From Luteolibacter sp. Y139 (lineage in GTDB: Bacteria > Verrucomicrobiota > Verrucomicrobiia > Verrucomicrobiales > Akkermansiaceae), in the NCBI RefSeq assembly GCF_038066715.1, contig NZ_JBBUKT010000001.1, forward strand, positions 124,001 through 188,000: DNA of 64,000 bases. Direction: 5' to 3'. A program made the position numbers and the translations under genes. This document shows positions 1 to 8,629 of this stretch, one piece after another. Under the pieces are notes generated by a model. That model saw nothing but the letters and a program-made list of their open reading frames with translations. It was not told the DNA's origin and did not search any database. Positions within the stretch are counted from its first letter, which is position 1. Each line of letters opens with the position of its first letter.

Positions 1-3000
1 GCCGGCTGGACGGAACGGCTGGGCCGCACCGGGAAGCTGGGTCATGCCGGTGATCTTCTTCGTCGCGTCAAAGCGGACGATGTAGGTACCATACTCGTCC
101 GAGAAGTAACCGGAACCATCCGGGAACAGATACACCGCCTCGGAATCGATGCAGAGCAGGTCTTCCTGCGCACCGCCCGGGCCGTTCGCGGCCTGCACGG
201 TGCCAACCGTCTGACCGAACAAGGTCTTGTTGCCGGTCGGGCTCGGATTCAGGCCCGTGGTGAATTTCACCGTTGCACCATCCTGATAGGTGAACTTCGT
301 CGAGTCCACGTAGGTCATCTGGACCTGGTTCTGCGGAACCGGGCCAGCGCCATAGTACGGAGCGAACGTGAAGTCCACCTTGTGCAGGCGGGCGGCGTAG
401 TTGGAGGTGCCGTCGCCATGGCCGCGGTCCGGAAGCACGTTGAAGGTGCCGTTGAAGTGACCATCGTTGAAGCCCCAGTTGGTGATGATCACACCGGACG
501 ACGCGCCCTGCGTTTCACCGAACTTGTCCACGTTCTCACCGCTCAGGCGGCCGACACCGACGAGGCCTTCATTCACCACGCGCACGCCACCCAGCGATGC
601 ACCCGCCGGGTCCGCTGCATTCGGAGCGAGGTAGGTCGACGATGGGCTCGGAGCCGACGGGCCGGTGCCGGGCAGATTGTAGGTGAGCGCGATTTCGTCA
701 CCATTCACCACCGAGCTGGCCAGCGTGTAGTCCAAGCCGGGCAGCGCCGGGGTCCAGGCGTCGAGATCACTGGAGGTCTGCAGCGAACCGGCGACGCCAT
801 AAGCATTGTTGAGGAGCGTGTAGCCGAGCTGCAGCGCACCACCATTGGAGGTGACCTGCGGCAGGTTCGAGTAATCTCCGGCGTTGTTCGGGTTCAGGTT
901 GAAGAAGTACTCCATCCCGTCGCTCAGGCCATCGTTGTCAGAGTCGAGGTCGAAGCCGAGCGAGGTGTAGCCATTCGAGGCCAGCCATGCCGGGAAGCTA
1001 CCCGAGTTGTTGATGATGGTGCCGGGCGAACCGGTCTCCAGGTTGTTCGCGGAACGGAAGCCACCGTGGGTTCCGATCACACTCAGCGTCGAGATCGCCG
1101 GAAGCGGCAGGTTGATGGTGCCCAGACCAGCCTGGTTGTCGAACGTGGTGCTCGCGGAGGCGGTCGACGATCCGAAGCTGACACCGGCGACCCGGTTGCC
1201 TGCGGAATCGAAGACATTCACGGCATCGCCGCTGCCGCTCAGGCCCGCACCGGAGCCACCGTAGGCACCGATGAGAACGCCGGCAGGAGGAGTGGCCGAG
1301 CCGAACCATGCGGTCGAGAAATTGGCCTTGATCGTGGCATCGGTGGTGCCGTCAGCGATGCCTTCAAAGAAGATCGCCGACTTGCCGGCCGGGATGGAGG
1401 TCACTCCGCGAAGCACCAGCTTGCCGGTGCCATTCGAGCTGTCATCCATCTGCCAGCCCGAGATGTTCACGGCGGTGGAGCCGGTGTTAGTCACTTCGAA
1501 CCAGTCGGCACCGTAGGAAGCACTGCTTCCGTTCGGGTGCACCTCGGTGATGAAGATCGTGCTCGGGACGATGCCGAGCGTGAAATTCACGCTCAGATCC
1601 GGAGTCAGGCCGACTGCGGTATCATCCACGTTCACGGTGACGGCGTAGCTCGCCTTGGTCGCATAGCTCAGCGAGGTGCCAGCCTTGAGATACAGGGCGC
1701 CGCCCGTGATCTCGAAGAAGCTGGCATCCGCACCGGCCAAGCTCAGGTCGTTGGTGCCGTGGCCGTCGTCCGTGACCACGATGTCCGCCACCTTGATCGG
1801 GCTGGAGGTGCTGGTGGAATCCTTCAATACCGTGACGGTGTTGTTGAGTGCCACCAAGGTCGGAGGCGAGTTGGCCACATCGTTATCCCCGATGGTAACC
1901 GTCGCGCTGCCAGGCGAACCGACATCGTAGCTGCCGGTGTCATTCAAGTTCAGAACCACCGTTTCGGCTCCTTCCACGCTGCTGTCGTCCACCGGTGTGA
2001 TCGTGATGTCCACGAAGGACTCACCGGCCGGAATGATCGCTGGTGACGTGAGCACCGGCGTGTAGTCGTCGCTGGTGGCTTGGCCGGCACCGGTGGCGAT
2101 GGTGTAAACCACATTCATTGCGCTGATCGTGCTGCCGGTGCGGGTGATCCGGAAGGTGCCCGCATCAGGTCCGGTTTCGGAAGCATTCGCATCGGTCGCG
2201 GTGATGGAAACCACCGGCGTGGTGGAAAGGACCGCCGAACCCGGCGAGCCGATTTCATTGGTGGTGGCCGCCGAATAGAAGGCACCATTCTGGCCGATCG
2301 CACTGAGCGCGCTGATCGCCGTCGCGTCCAGCCCCGCGGTGTTGTCGAAGGTCAGGTAAGGACCAGGAACCGGAGTGGAAGCGCCGAAGGTCACGCTGGC
2401 CATCACGAGACCGGTCGGATCGTAGATGGTCACGGCGTCGCCGCCGGTGCTCAGGCCAGGGCCCGAGTAGGAACCGATCTGGAGACCCGACGGAGGATTC
2501 GCTCCGAACCAATTCGTGCTGAACCCGGCGACCTTTGAGGCTCCATCCACGAAGATGACCGACTCGCCCGGGGCGATGCTGGTCACGCCACTGAGTGGAC
2601 CCGCGGAACCGAAGCCGCCCGAGCTATCGTACATCTTCCAGCCTGTGATATTGACGGCGGACGAGCCGGTGTTGGTGAGCTCGAACCAGTCGGCCGCGAC
2701 CGCGCTGTTGCCGCTGCTCCATGGCGCCACTTCCGTGACCCGGATGGCGCTGACGTTGTTCACCACATCGCTGATGTTCAGCGTGAAGCTCGCGAGCGCA
2801 TCCGGCGTGGCACCCACCGTGGTGTCATCCACATTGACGGTGACGTTGTACGTCGACTTGGTGTCGAAGTTGAGGACGGTGCCCGCCTTCAGATACAGGC
2901 CGCTGCCGATGATCTCGAAGAAAGCGGCGTCGGCTCCGGAAACGGAGAGCTGGTTGACTCCCAGGCCATCGTCAGTGACGACGATGTTCGCCACCTTGAT

Positions 3001-5100
3001 CGCAACCGTGGTGGAGGTGTCCTCCGGAATCGTCGCGGAAGGCGTGCTCAGAGCCAGCACGGTCGGAGCCACGTTGGTGGCAGTGGACGGCGAGAAGACC
3101 CAGAGCTGCGGATGATCCGCATCGCCGCCACCGTTTTCGCTGACCACGTAAATGTTGCCATCGCGGTCCATCGTCACGCCTTCGTGCGTCTGGTTCTGGA
3201 TGGTCATCGGGTTGCCCGCATCGGACACCAGCGTCAGCGTGCTGCTGATGTTGCCGGAGCGATCCACGTTGCGGATCATGCCCGACTCCTGGCTCAGGAT
3301 GAGCAGATTGCCCGCCTGCGGCTGACCGGTCATCGAAGGCAGGTTCGAGAACGCGAACACGTCCGACATGTCCTCGAGATTGGCCAGCGCCGGGTTGAAG
3401 AGATTCGTCGAGTTCACCGTGGTGGGCGAACCGTTCGAGGCGGTGCCCGCCGCGAAGTCGATCGTGGTCTGGAACAGGCCTTCCGGCTCGAGTTCCTTGG
3501 AGAAGATGAAGCCGCTGGTCTGCGGGTCATAGGACACGCCCTCAAGGCCGACGTTGCCGATCGTGGTGCCGAGCTTCACGGTCTGCGCCGCGGCGCGGGT
3601 CAGCGTCCCACCGGCGACGTAGGTGAACTTCACCGCCTGGCGATCGCGCTCTTCGGTCATGACGAACTGGCCGCCACCGATGTAGGTGATGCCTTCGGTG
3701 TCGAAGAACTCCGTACCCTGCGAGCTGGCACCGAGCGCCAGATTCATGGTGCTGACGAGTGCGCCGGTCTTGCTGACTTCGGTCACCGACTTGCCGCCGT
3801 CACCGACGATGAAGAGCGTGCCGGTGTCCCAGTTGTAAGCGACGCCGGACGCTTCCTGGCAGAGGAGATTGTCCGCCGGGGCGGTGGTGCGGGTCGGCTC
3901 CGGCAGGTCGTAGCGACCGACGCGGACATACTTGGAAAGATCGACCGAAGTCACCGGTGCGACCGGTGCCAGCGCGATGCCGCGGAAGGCGGTGTTCGCC
4001 GTCGCCGTCGCAAGCAAGGTCGGTGTCGCCGTGATGGTGGCGTTGTAGCCGGAGCTATCAACCAAGGATACCAACTCGCCGCCACCCGTGGCACCAGTTC
4101 CGCCCTTGCGGGTGGCGAACAGGGTGACCGTGGAGCCGCTGACCTTGGCCGTGAGCCCGCGATAGGAATCGGCTCCCGATCCCGCGATCCCGTTGGCAGT
4201 CCAAGTGCCGCTGACCAGCGAGTACTTCTGGACGCCACCGCGGCCGCCACCGGTGGTGGTGTCGTCGGCGATGTAAAGTGTATCGACGCCGCTCACTCCC
4301 GCATCCAGATCGGCGAGGAAGAAAGCGTAGGAACTCGGGCAAAGCGTGTCCGTCAGGCCGGGAAGCCGGGTCACGGTCTGGCCCGTCGAGGTCGGAAGCC
4401 CCGTGCCAACGGTGCTGACACCCTTGAAGGTATTCGTTCCCGAACTGGCCGACGCGTAAAGCTGGCCGCCGAAAATCGACAAGACGCGCGAGTTTGCCAG
4501 CGAGGCCGAGGAAAGATCGGTGGAAGTGGTGGTTGCCAGGGTGGGCGCGTATCGCACGCCGTTGCTGCCGCCGGAAACCCAGACGGAGGTGCCGTCATTC
4601 GAAGCCGCTCCGCGGATGTTATTGCCCGTGGGAGCGTCGGTGAGCGCAGTGGACGTGCTCACGATGCCGGACCCATCGACCCGGGCGACCACCCGGTTCG
4701 TGGTCGCTGCCGGCGTGCTCGCCACACCGGTGGTCGGGATCGGTGCATCGTAGCCGGTGGCGAGAAGGTATCTGCCGTCGGCGCTCCGCGTGATCATGCC
4801 CTCGGACGAGGCAGTGCCGCTCACCACCAGACGCTTGTCAGAGCCGGAGACCGCCGTCGGCATCGGGATCGACTGCACGAGCGCACCTGCAGGCGTGTAC
4901 TCATCCAGAAACACCGGGTTGCCGGTGTTCACCAAGCTGCCGGTGCCGGTGCCGGCCCGGTAGATCACAACGTTGCCCGTGGTGAATGGGGCCGCAGTCG
5001 CGATGCCGCCGGCCGCGAAGCCGAGCAAGGCGGTCAGGGAGGAAAGCCCTGAGAGGGAGGAAATCGACGGTGTCGAGGATTTGAGTGGAGACGGTGTCAT
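1..5100 (-). CDS. Giant secreted multidomain protein (SdiA-regulated, lamin-tail, Calx-beta, phytase-like esterase domains), 3' end cut
   Basis: The reverse strand is open for 1700 codons from an ATG at 5100 to the window edge, so the C-terminus is missing. Residues 1-36 look like a Sec signal peptide (hydrophobic LTALLGFAAGG, then ATAA). By eye the order is: beta-propeller-like repeats (40-370), an SdiA-regulated/YjiK-like domain (about 383-669), a cadherin-like repeat, a lamin-tail domain (about 783-907), a Calx-beta repeat (about 965-1073), a second cadherin-like repeat, a second lamin-tail domain (about 1180-1340), a TSP3-like acidic motif DLDSDNDGLSDG (near 1383), and the beginning of a phytase-like esterase domain (from about 1500, with GYFSDEYGTYIVRF). 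It is probably exported and Ca2+-binding; the substrate is unknown. Lamin-tail and Calx-beta modules are typical of large extracellular proteins in this phylum. Domain limits are approximate. Confidence 0.85.
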   Translation of the reverse strand, partial: MTPSPLKSSTPSISSLSGLSSLTALLGFAAGGIATAAPFTTGNVVIYRAGTGTGSLVNTGNPVFLDEYTPAGALVQSIPMPTAVSGSDKRLVVSGTASSEGMITRSADGRYLLATGYDAPIPTTGVASTPAATTNRVVARVDGSGIVSTSTALTDAPTGNNIRGAASNDGTSVWVSGGSNGVRYAPTLATTTSTDLSSASLANSRVLSIFGGQLYASASSGTNTFKGVSTVGTGLPTSTGQTVTRLPGLTDTLCPSSYAFFLADLDAGVSGVDTLYIADDTTTGGGRGGVQKYSLVSGTWTANGIAGSGADSYRGLTAKVSGSTVTLFATRKGGTGATGGGELVSLVDSSGYNATITATPTLLATATANTAFRGIALAPVAPVTSVDLSKYVRVGRYDLPEPTRTTAPADNLLCQEASGVAYNWDTGTLFIVGDGGKSVTEVSKTGALVSTMNLALGASSQGTEFFDTEGITYIGGGQFVMTEERDRQAVKFTYVAGGTLTRAAAQTVKLGTTIGNVGLEGVSYDPQTSGFIFSKELEPEGLFQTTIDFAAGTASNGSPTTVNSTNLFNPALANLEDMSDVFAFSNLPSMTGQPQAGNLLILSQESGMIRNVDRSGNISSTLTLVSDAGNPMTIQNQTHEGVTMDRDGNIYVVSENGGGDADHPQLWVFSPSTATNVAPTVLALSTPSATIPEDTSTTVAIKVANIVVTDDGLGVNQLSVSGADAAFFEIIGSGLYLKAGTVLNFDTKSTYNVTVNVDDTTVGATPDALASFTLNISDVVNNVSAIRVTEVAPWSSGNSAVAADWFELTNTGSSAVNITGWKMYDSSGGFGSAGPLSGVTSIAPGESVIFVDGASKVAGFSTNWFGANPPSGLQIGSYSGPGLSTGGDAVTIYDPTGLVMASVTFGASTPVPGPYLTFDNTAGLDATAISALSAIGQNGAFYSAATTNEIGSPGSAVLSTTPVVSITATDANASETGPDAGTFRITRTGSTISAMNVVYTIATGAGQATSDDYTPVLTSPAIIPAGESFVDITITPVDDSSVEGAETVVLNLNDTGSYDVGSPGSATVTIGDNDVANSPPTLVALNNTVTVLKDSTSTSSPIKVADIVVTDDGHGTNDLSLAGADASFFEITGGALYLKAGTSLSYATKASYAVTVNVDDTAVGLTPDLSVNFTLGIVPSTIFITEVHPNGSSASYGADWFEVTNTGSTAVNISGWQMDDSSNGTGKLVLRGVTSIPAGKSAIFFEGIADGTTDATIKANFSTAWFGSATPPAGVLIGAYGGSGAGLSGSGDAVNVFDSAGNRVAGVSFGSSTASASTTFDNQAGLGTINLPLPAISTLSVIGTHGGFRSANNLETGSPGTIINNSGSFPAWLASNGYTSLGFDLDSDNDGLSDGMEYFFNLNPNNAGDYSNLPQVTSNGGALQLGYTLLNNAYGVAGSLQTSSDLDAWTPALPGLDYTLASSVVNGDEIALTYNLPGTGPSAPSPSSTYLAPNAADPAGASLGGVRVVNEGLVGVGRLSGENVDKFGETQGASSGVIITNWGFNDGHFNGTFNVLPDRGHGDGTSNYAARLHKVDFTFAPYYGAGPVPQNQVQMTYVDSTKFTYQDGATVKFTTGLNPSPTGNKTLFGQTVGTVQAANGPGGAQEDLLCIDSEAVYLFPDGSGYFSDEYGTYIVRFDATKKITGMTQLPGAAQPFRPAG

Positions 5101-5360
5101 GGGGATCCGGTGGGAAGTGTGGTCCGCGATTGCCTCGCGGAAGCTCGTCGATCTCCTCCCAGCCACCTTAAATCGAAACGCCGTGACCGCTTCGCTTGGA
5201 AAAGTGAAGGCTGGCCCGTGCGGCGACACAAGGGGGTCAGGATTTGTGACTAGCTTGCCCCGTCTACCCGTTCTGCCCCATCGGTCTCTTTCCGTTCGGT
5301 AGCAAATCCGCCACATTCGCGGCTGACAGCATGCCGGACGCATCCCACGTTTCTCCTGCC

Positions 5361-5870
5361 ATGGCCATCGAGCGCTACGAGTCTTTTACGCCGCAAATCC
5401 ATCCTACCACCTTCATTGCCAACAGTGCCGACGTCATCGGCCGCGTGACCTTGGGCGAGGAAAGCAGCGTCTGGTACAACACCACCCTGCGCGGCGATAT
5501 CAACGAAATCGTCATAGGACCGCGCTCCAATGTGCAGGACAACGCCGTGATCCACCTCGCCGATGACTACGGCTGCTACGTCGGCGAACTCGTCACCGTC
5601 GGCCACTCCGCCATCCTCCACGCCTGCACGGTGAAGGATGAAGTGCTCGTCGGCATGGGAGCCATCGTGCTCGATGGCACCGTGATCGGCGAACGCTCGA
5701 TCATCGGCGCGGGCGCCCTCGTCACCGGCGGCACCGTGATCCCTCCAGGCTCTCTCGTGCTCGGATCACCGGCAAAGGTCGTGCGCACCCTCTCGCTCGA
5801 CGAGCAGGCCAAGGTAAAAACCTGGGCCGAGAAGTACGTCGTCCAGTCCCGCAAGTATTTGGCTCGATAA
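5361..5870 (+). CDS. Gamma-class carbonic anhydrase family protein
   Basis: A 169-residue left-handed beta-helix hexapeptide protein. From the ATG at 5361 it reads MAIERYESFTPQIHPTTFI, the normal N-terminus of the YrdA/gamma-carbonic anhydrase family; an in-frame ATG at 5331 would add ten unconserved residues. Visible family motifs include ADVIGRVTLGEESSVWYN, LRGD, SNVQDNAVIH, VGHSAILHACTV and GSPAKVV. The histidines of HLADD, VGHSAILHA and the upstream IH supply the trimeric metal site in this family. The expected role is cytoplasmic CO2 hydration or a related metal-dependent reaction; many members have no proven activity. It is transcribed divergently from the giant secreted protein and ends 25 bases before dinB, which faces it. 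Confidence 0.9.
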   Translation: MAIERYESFTPQIHPTTFIANSADVIGRVTLGEESSVWYNTTLRGDINEIVIGPRSNVQDNAVIHLADDYGCYVGELVTVGHSAILHACTVKDEVLVGMGAIVLDGTVIGERSIIGAGALVTGGTVIPPGSLVLGSPAKVVRTLSLDEQAKVKTWAEKYVVQSRKYLAR

Positions 5871-5873
5871 GGG

Positions 5874-5894
5874 GTGTCGACGTTCCGTCGACGC
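5874..5894. repeat. Short palindrome with TTC loop (dinB 3' side)
   Basis: GTGTCGACG, loop TTC, then CGTCGACGC: a nine-pair stem with one G-T pair, lying between the convergent carbonic anhydrase and dinB genes. It closely matches the palindrome at 6984-7004 on the other side of dinB. It could act as a bidirectional terminator hairpin, but there is no T-run, so a dispersed palindromic repeat is more likely. Confidence 0.6.
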
Positions 5895-5895
5895 G

Positions 5896-6930
5896 TCAGA
5901 GCAACTCCATCTGCTCCCTCCCCTCCGGATCCCGGAACCGCACCCCCACGCCTAACAACCGCACCGGCTTCCCCTCACCCCGCTGCCACGCTTCCTCCAG
6001 AAGCTCGTCGAAAATCTCCGGCTCCAGCACGGCATGCGCCCTCTCCGCCGTAGTCCGCGTGAAGTCCGCGAACTTCATCTTCACCACCAGCGAGCGAATA
6101 CCACGCGTCTCATGACGGGTAAGGTCCGCCGTCAGTTCATCCAGCATCGCGTGCAACGGCGACCTCAGTTCATCCAGCGTCACCAGATTCTCCCGGAAGG
6201 TATTCTCATTGCTGATCGACTTGCGGATGCGCCGCGGCTCCACCTCACGGTCATCGATGCCGCGGCATAGCTCCCACAATTCGAGACCCCACTTGCCGAA
6301 GCGCCGCGCCATCTCGATCTTGTCGTAGCGCTGCATGTCGCCGCAGGTTTTGATGCCGAGCGACTCCAGCTTCGTCCGCATCTTGCCACCCACTCCCCAC
6401 AGCCTGCCCACCGGCAGGTCCCGCATGAACGCCTCCACGTCGGTCGGCCCGACCTCATGCTGCCCATCCGGCTTGTTCCAATCACTGGCAATCTTCGCGA
6501 TGAGCTTGTTCGGCCCGATGCCCGCCGATGCCGTGATTCCCAGCTCCTCGCGGATCTGATTGCGGATCTCTCGCGCCACCGATTCCCCCGAGGAATTCAG
6601 GTGGGAAAGATCCAGATAAGCCTCATCCAGCGACAGCGGCTCGATCTTCTCCGTGAAGCGCCCGAAGATCGCACGCACCTGCGCACTCACCGCGCGATAG
6701 AGGTCGAAGCGCACCGGCACCAGGATCAGCTGCGGGCAAAGCTGCAACGCCTTGAACACCGGCATCGCCGACCGGCAACCGAACTTCCTCGCCTCGTAGT
6801 TCGCCGTGGTCAGCACCCCGCGCCGCGAACTGCCGCCCACGCCCACTGGTTTGCCACGCAGCGAAGGATTCTCCCTCTCCTCGATCGCCGCGTAGAAGCA
6901 ATCCAAGTCGATGTGGATGATCTTGCGCAT
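5896..6930 (-). CDS. dinB: DNA polymerase IV (Y-family translesion polymerase)
   Basis: 344 residues starting at the ATG at 6930 (MRKIIHIDLDCFYAAIEE), the conserved DinB N-terminus. Longer in-frame starts upstream give no family similarity. Catalytic acidic residues are D8 in DLDCFYAA and D102/E103 in SLDEAYLD. Next come the palm/fingers motif AGIGPNKLIAKIASDWNKPDG, the helix-hairpin-helix around VGGKMRTKLESLGI, and the C-terminal little-finger domain ending in GVGVRFRD. The enzyme copies damaged templates with low fidelity in the cytoplasm. The length is normal for DinB. It lies between two nearly identical short palindromes. I see no recognisable LexA box upstream, so SOS control is not demonstrated here. 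Confidence 0.95.
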   Translation of the reverse strand: MRKIIHIDLDCFYAAIEERENPSLRGKPVGVGGSSRRGVLTTANYEARKFGCRSAMPVFKALQLCPQLILVPVRFDLYRAVSAQVRAIFGRFTEKIEPLSLDEAYLDLSHLNSSGESVAREIRNQIREELGITASAGIGPNKLIAKIASDWNKPDGQHEVGPTDVEAFMRDLPVGRLWGVGGKMRTKLESLGIKTCGDMQRYDKIEMARRFGKWGLELWELCRGIDDREVEPRRIRKSISNENTFRENLVTLDELRSPLHAMLDELTADLTRHETRGIRSLVVKMKFADFTRTTAERAHAVLEPEIFDELLEEAWQRGEGKPVRLLGVGVRFRDPEGREQMELL

Positions 6931-6983
6931 GCGACCAATTGAGGAAACCGCAGGGCCTGCTGGAGCGCAAGCGACCTTGAGGA

Positions 6984-7004
6984 GTGTCGACATTCTGTCG
7001 ACAC
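6984..7004. repeat. Perfect palindrome GTGTCGACA-TTC-TGTCGACAC
   Basis: A perfect nine-base-pair inverted repeat with a TTC loop, 54 bases upstream of the dinB ATG and eight bases after the SDR stop on the same strand. It is the sister of 5874-5894. It may be a regulatory site or terminator, but the same architecture occurs elsewhere in the window in unrelated contexts. Confidence 0.65.
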
Positions 7005-7011
7005 ATCATCC

Positions 7012-7800
7012 TCACGCCTTCTTCGGAACCGCCTTCACCGCCCCAACCGAAATCCCCCCGTCCACCAACAACGTCTGCCCCGTCATATAGGCACCCGCAT
7101 CGGAAGCCAGGAACACTAGCGTCCCATCCAGATCCCCCGGCGCTCCAGGCCGTTTCAGCGGAATGCGATCGGTCAGATAATCCACCCACCCCGTATCCTC
7201 ATACATCACCGCATTCTGCGCCGTCTTGAACCAACCCGGGGCGAGGCAATTCACCGTGATCCCATGCCTCCCCCAATCATCCGCCAGGCTCATCGTCAGC
7301 TGCTTCACACCACCACGGCTCGCGCCATACGGAGCAAGGCCCGCATAGCCATTCACGCAAGTGACCGAACCGATATTGATGATCCGCCCGTAGCCACGCT
7401 CCACCATCCGTCGCGCGATCGCCTGGGCCGTGAAGAACACGCCGCGCAAATTGGTATCGAGGATCAGATTCCAATCATCCCACGTCACCTCAAGCGCAGG
7501 CTTGCGGACATTGCAGCCGGCGTTGTTCACCAGAATGTCGAGATGCCCCGCAGCAGACCACGCAGCTTCTGCCGCAGCATCGATGCTTTCCTTGTCGCGC
7601 ACATCCAGCACCACCGGCCAAGCCTCGCGCCCGAGCGCCTCGACTTCCGCCACGGTCTCATCCAGCGAAGACAAGGTCCGGCTCGTGACAACGACATCCG
7701 CACCGGCTTTCGCAAGCGCGAGCGCGAAGCCTTTGCCCAGCCCGCGGCTGGCTCCAGTAACAAGGGCGGTTTTTCCAGTGAGATCGAAAGGAGGATTCAT
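7012..7800 (-). CDS. SDR-family oxidoreductase (gluconate 5-dehydrogenase-like)
   Basis: 262 residues, classical short-chain dehydrogenase length. Seen: cofactor motif TGASRGLG (15-22), NNAG (92-95), catalytic Asn117 in DTNLRG, Ser145 in NIGSV and Tyr158. The overall style (DLTGKTALVTGASRGLG near the N-terminus, and SLADDWGRHGITVNCLAPG) is that of gluconate 5-dehydrogenase/IdnO-type enzymes, which reduce 5-ketogluconate. Oddity: the YxxxK motif reads Y-G-A-S-R, so the catalytic lysine at 162 is arginine. It is the last gene of a five-gene operon; its ATG directly abuts the stop of the zinc-ribbon gene before it. A partner MDR dehydrogenase upstream suggests a two-step sugar-acid or polyol oxidation/reduction, as in idonate metabolism. 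The substrate is inferred only. Confidence 0.88.
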   Translation of the reverse strand: MNPPFDLTGKTALVTGASRGLGKGFALALAKAGADVVVTSRTLSSLDETVAEVEALGREAWPVVLDVRDKESIDAAAEAAWSAAGHLDILVNNAGCNVRKPALEVTWDDWNLILDTNLRGVFFTAQAIARRMVERGYGRIINIGSVTCVNGYAGLAPYGASRGGVKQLTMSLADDWGRHGITVNCLAPGWFKTAQNAVMYEDTGWVDYLTDRIPLKRPGAPGDLDGTLVFLASDAGAYMTGQTLLVDGGISVGAVKAVPKKA

Positions 7801-8220
7801 TCAGTTGTCGCGTTGGATGACCCAGCGGCGCATCTGGGCATCGATGTCTTCAATGAGCTGTTGGATTTGATTTGCCTCACCGGGATCCGGGAAACCATCA
7901 AGGGTCATCCCCCACTCGTCCAGTTTCGCAAGAAACAGCCGCTGGCTCTCTTCCAAGCAGGAGCGGCACACAAAGTCAAAGTGGGGCAGAGCGCCTGTCC
8001 CGCCAGCCGGAAACATCGAGGTCGCCACCGCTTGCCCGCCACAAAAGCGACATTTCGCCTGCCTCAATGCCTGATGGATTGGGGAGCCAGCCTGAAACTG
8101 TTCGTAGCACTTCTTGCAGAGCCTCTGGGATTTCTTCTCTCCCATGACAATGGTGACGAGGAAAAAGGCAGCTCCATCCTCACCGCAGTTCGAGCAAGCC
8201 GACTGTTCCCGGGAATCCAT
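7801..8220 (-). CDS. Small double zinc-ribbon protein, copy 2 of a tandem pair
   Basis: 139 residues from the ATG at 8220. Four CxxC pairs are visible: CSNC (9-12), CKKC, CRFC and CRSC, giving two probable zinc ribbons; the first resembles the N-terminal finger of McsA/UVR-type proteins (CxxC, spacer with a GEKK turn, LCxxC). It ends MRRWVIQRDN, almost the same as its neighbour, and the two genes share the sequence around CRFCGGQAVA, so they arose by tandem duplication. Its ATG overlaps the upstream stop (TGATG), and its own stop is immediately followed by the SDR ATG, implying translational coupling. No enzymatic motif is seen; a role as metal-dependent adaptor or regulator is speculation. 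Confidence 0.75.
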   Translation of the reverse strand: MDSREQSACSNCGEDGAAFFLVTIVMGEKKSQRLCKKCYEQFQAGSPIHQALRQAKCRFCGGQAVATSMFPAGGTGALPHFDFVCRSCLEESQRLFLAKLDEWGMTLDGFPDPGEANQIQQLIEDIDAQMRRWVIQRDN

Positions 8221-8627
8221 CAATTGTCGCGTTGGATGACCCAGCGCCTCATGTGCGTGTCGATCTGCTCCATGATTTCACGCAGCCGCTCGTCCGCCTT
8301 CGAATCCGGATCCGTCGGGCTTTCAAAAAACCGCAGGCCAATCCGGTGATATTCGGAACCACAGGATCGGCAGAGAAACTTCTCCTCCGCCCCGTCGCCA
8401 TCGGTCATGCGCGCCAAGCTATCGATCGCCACCGCTTGTCCGCCACAAAAGCGACAGTCCCCGTCTTTCAAATCTTCCATGCCGTCCCTCGCGAACGCAG
8501 GAGTATGCGTCTGCGCGCAGTCGTCACAAAGCGAGATGCTCGGCGGCTCAGCTCCCGGCTGGCTGATGTAATGGCTCACCAGCTTGCTGTCGCAAGCCTG
8601 ACACATTTCACGATACGTGTGATCCAT
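8220..8627 (-). CDS. Small double zinc-ribbon protein, copy 1 of a tandem pair
   Basis: 135 residues with CQAC, CDDC, CRFC and CRSC pairs, forming two predicted zinc ribbons. The second ribbon (CRFCGGQAVAID) and the terminal MRRWVIQRDN are shared with the following paralogue; the middle parts have diverged. It begins two bases after the stop of the zinc-dependent dehydrogenase and overlaps the next gene by one base (TGATG). The first finger again resembles McsA-type zinc fingers. Function is unknown. The tight packing between two dehydrogenase genes suggests production in proportion to them. Confidence 0.75.
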   Translation of the reverse strand: MDHTYREMCQACDSKLVSHYISQPGAEPPSISLCDDCAQTHTPAFARDGMEDLKDGDCRFCGGQAVAIDSLARMTDGDGAEEKFLCRSCGSEYHRIGLRFFESPTDPDSKADERLREIMEQIDTHMRRWVIQRDN

Positions 8628-8629
8628 GA

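Noticed and set aside
382..5052. Long plus-strand reading frames (for example 382-2046, 2516-3115, 3112-5052) opposite the giant secreted protein.
   Set aside because: They mirror a continuous 1700-codon minus-strand gene with clear domains; the plus-strand translations are Arg/Gly/Val-rich without motifs.
6984..7004. SOS/LexA box for dinB in the GTGTCGACA palindrome.
   Set aside because: It does not match a LexA consensus known to me, and a near-identical element lies at the other end of dinB, so a repeat is the simpler reading.
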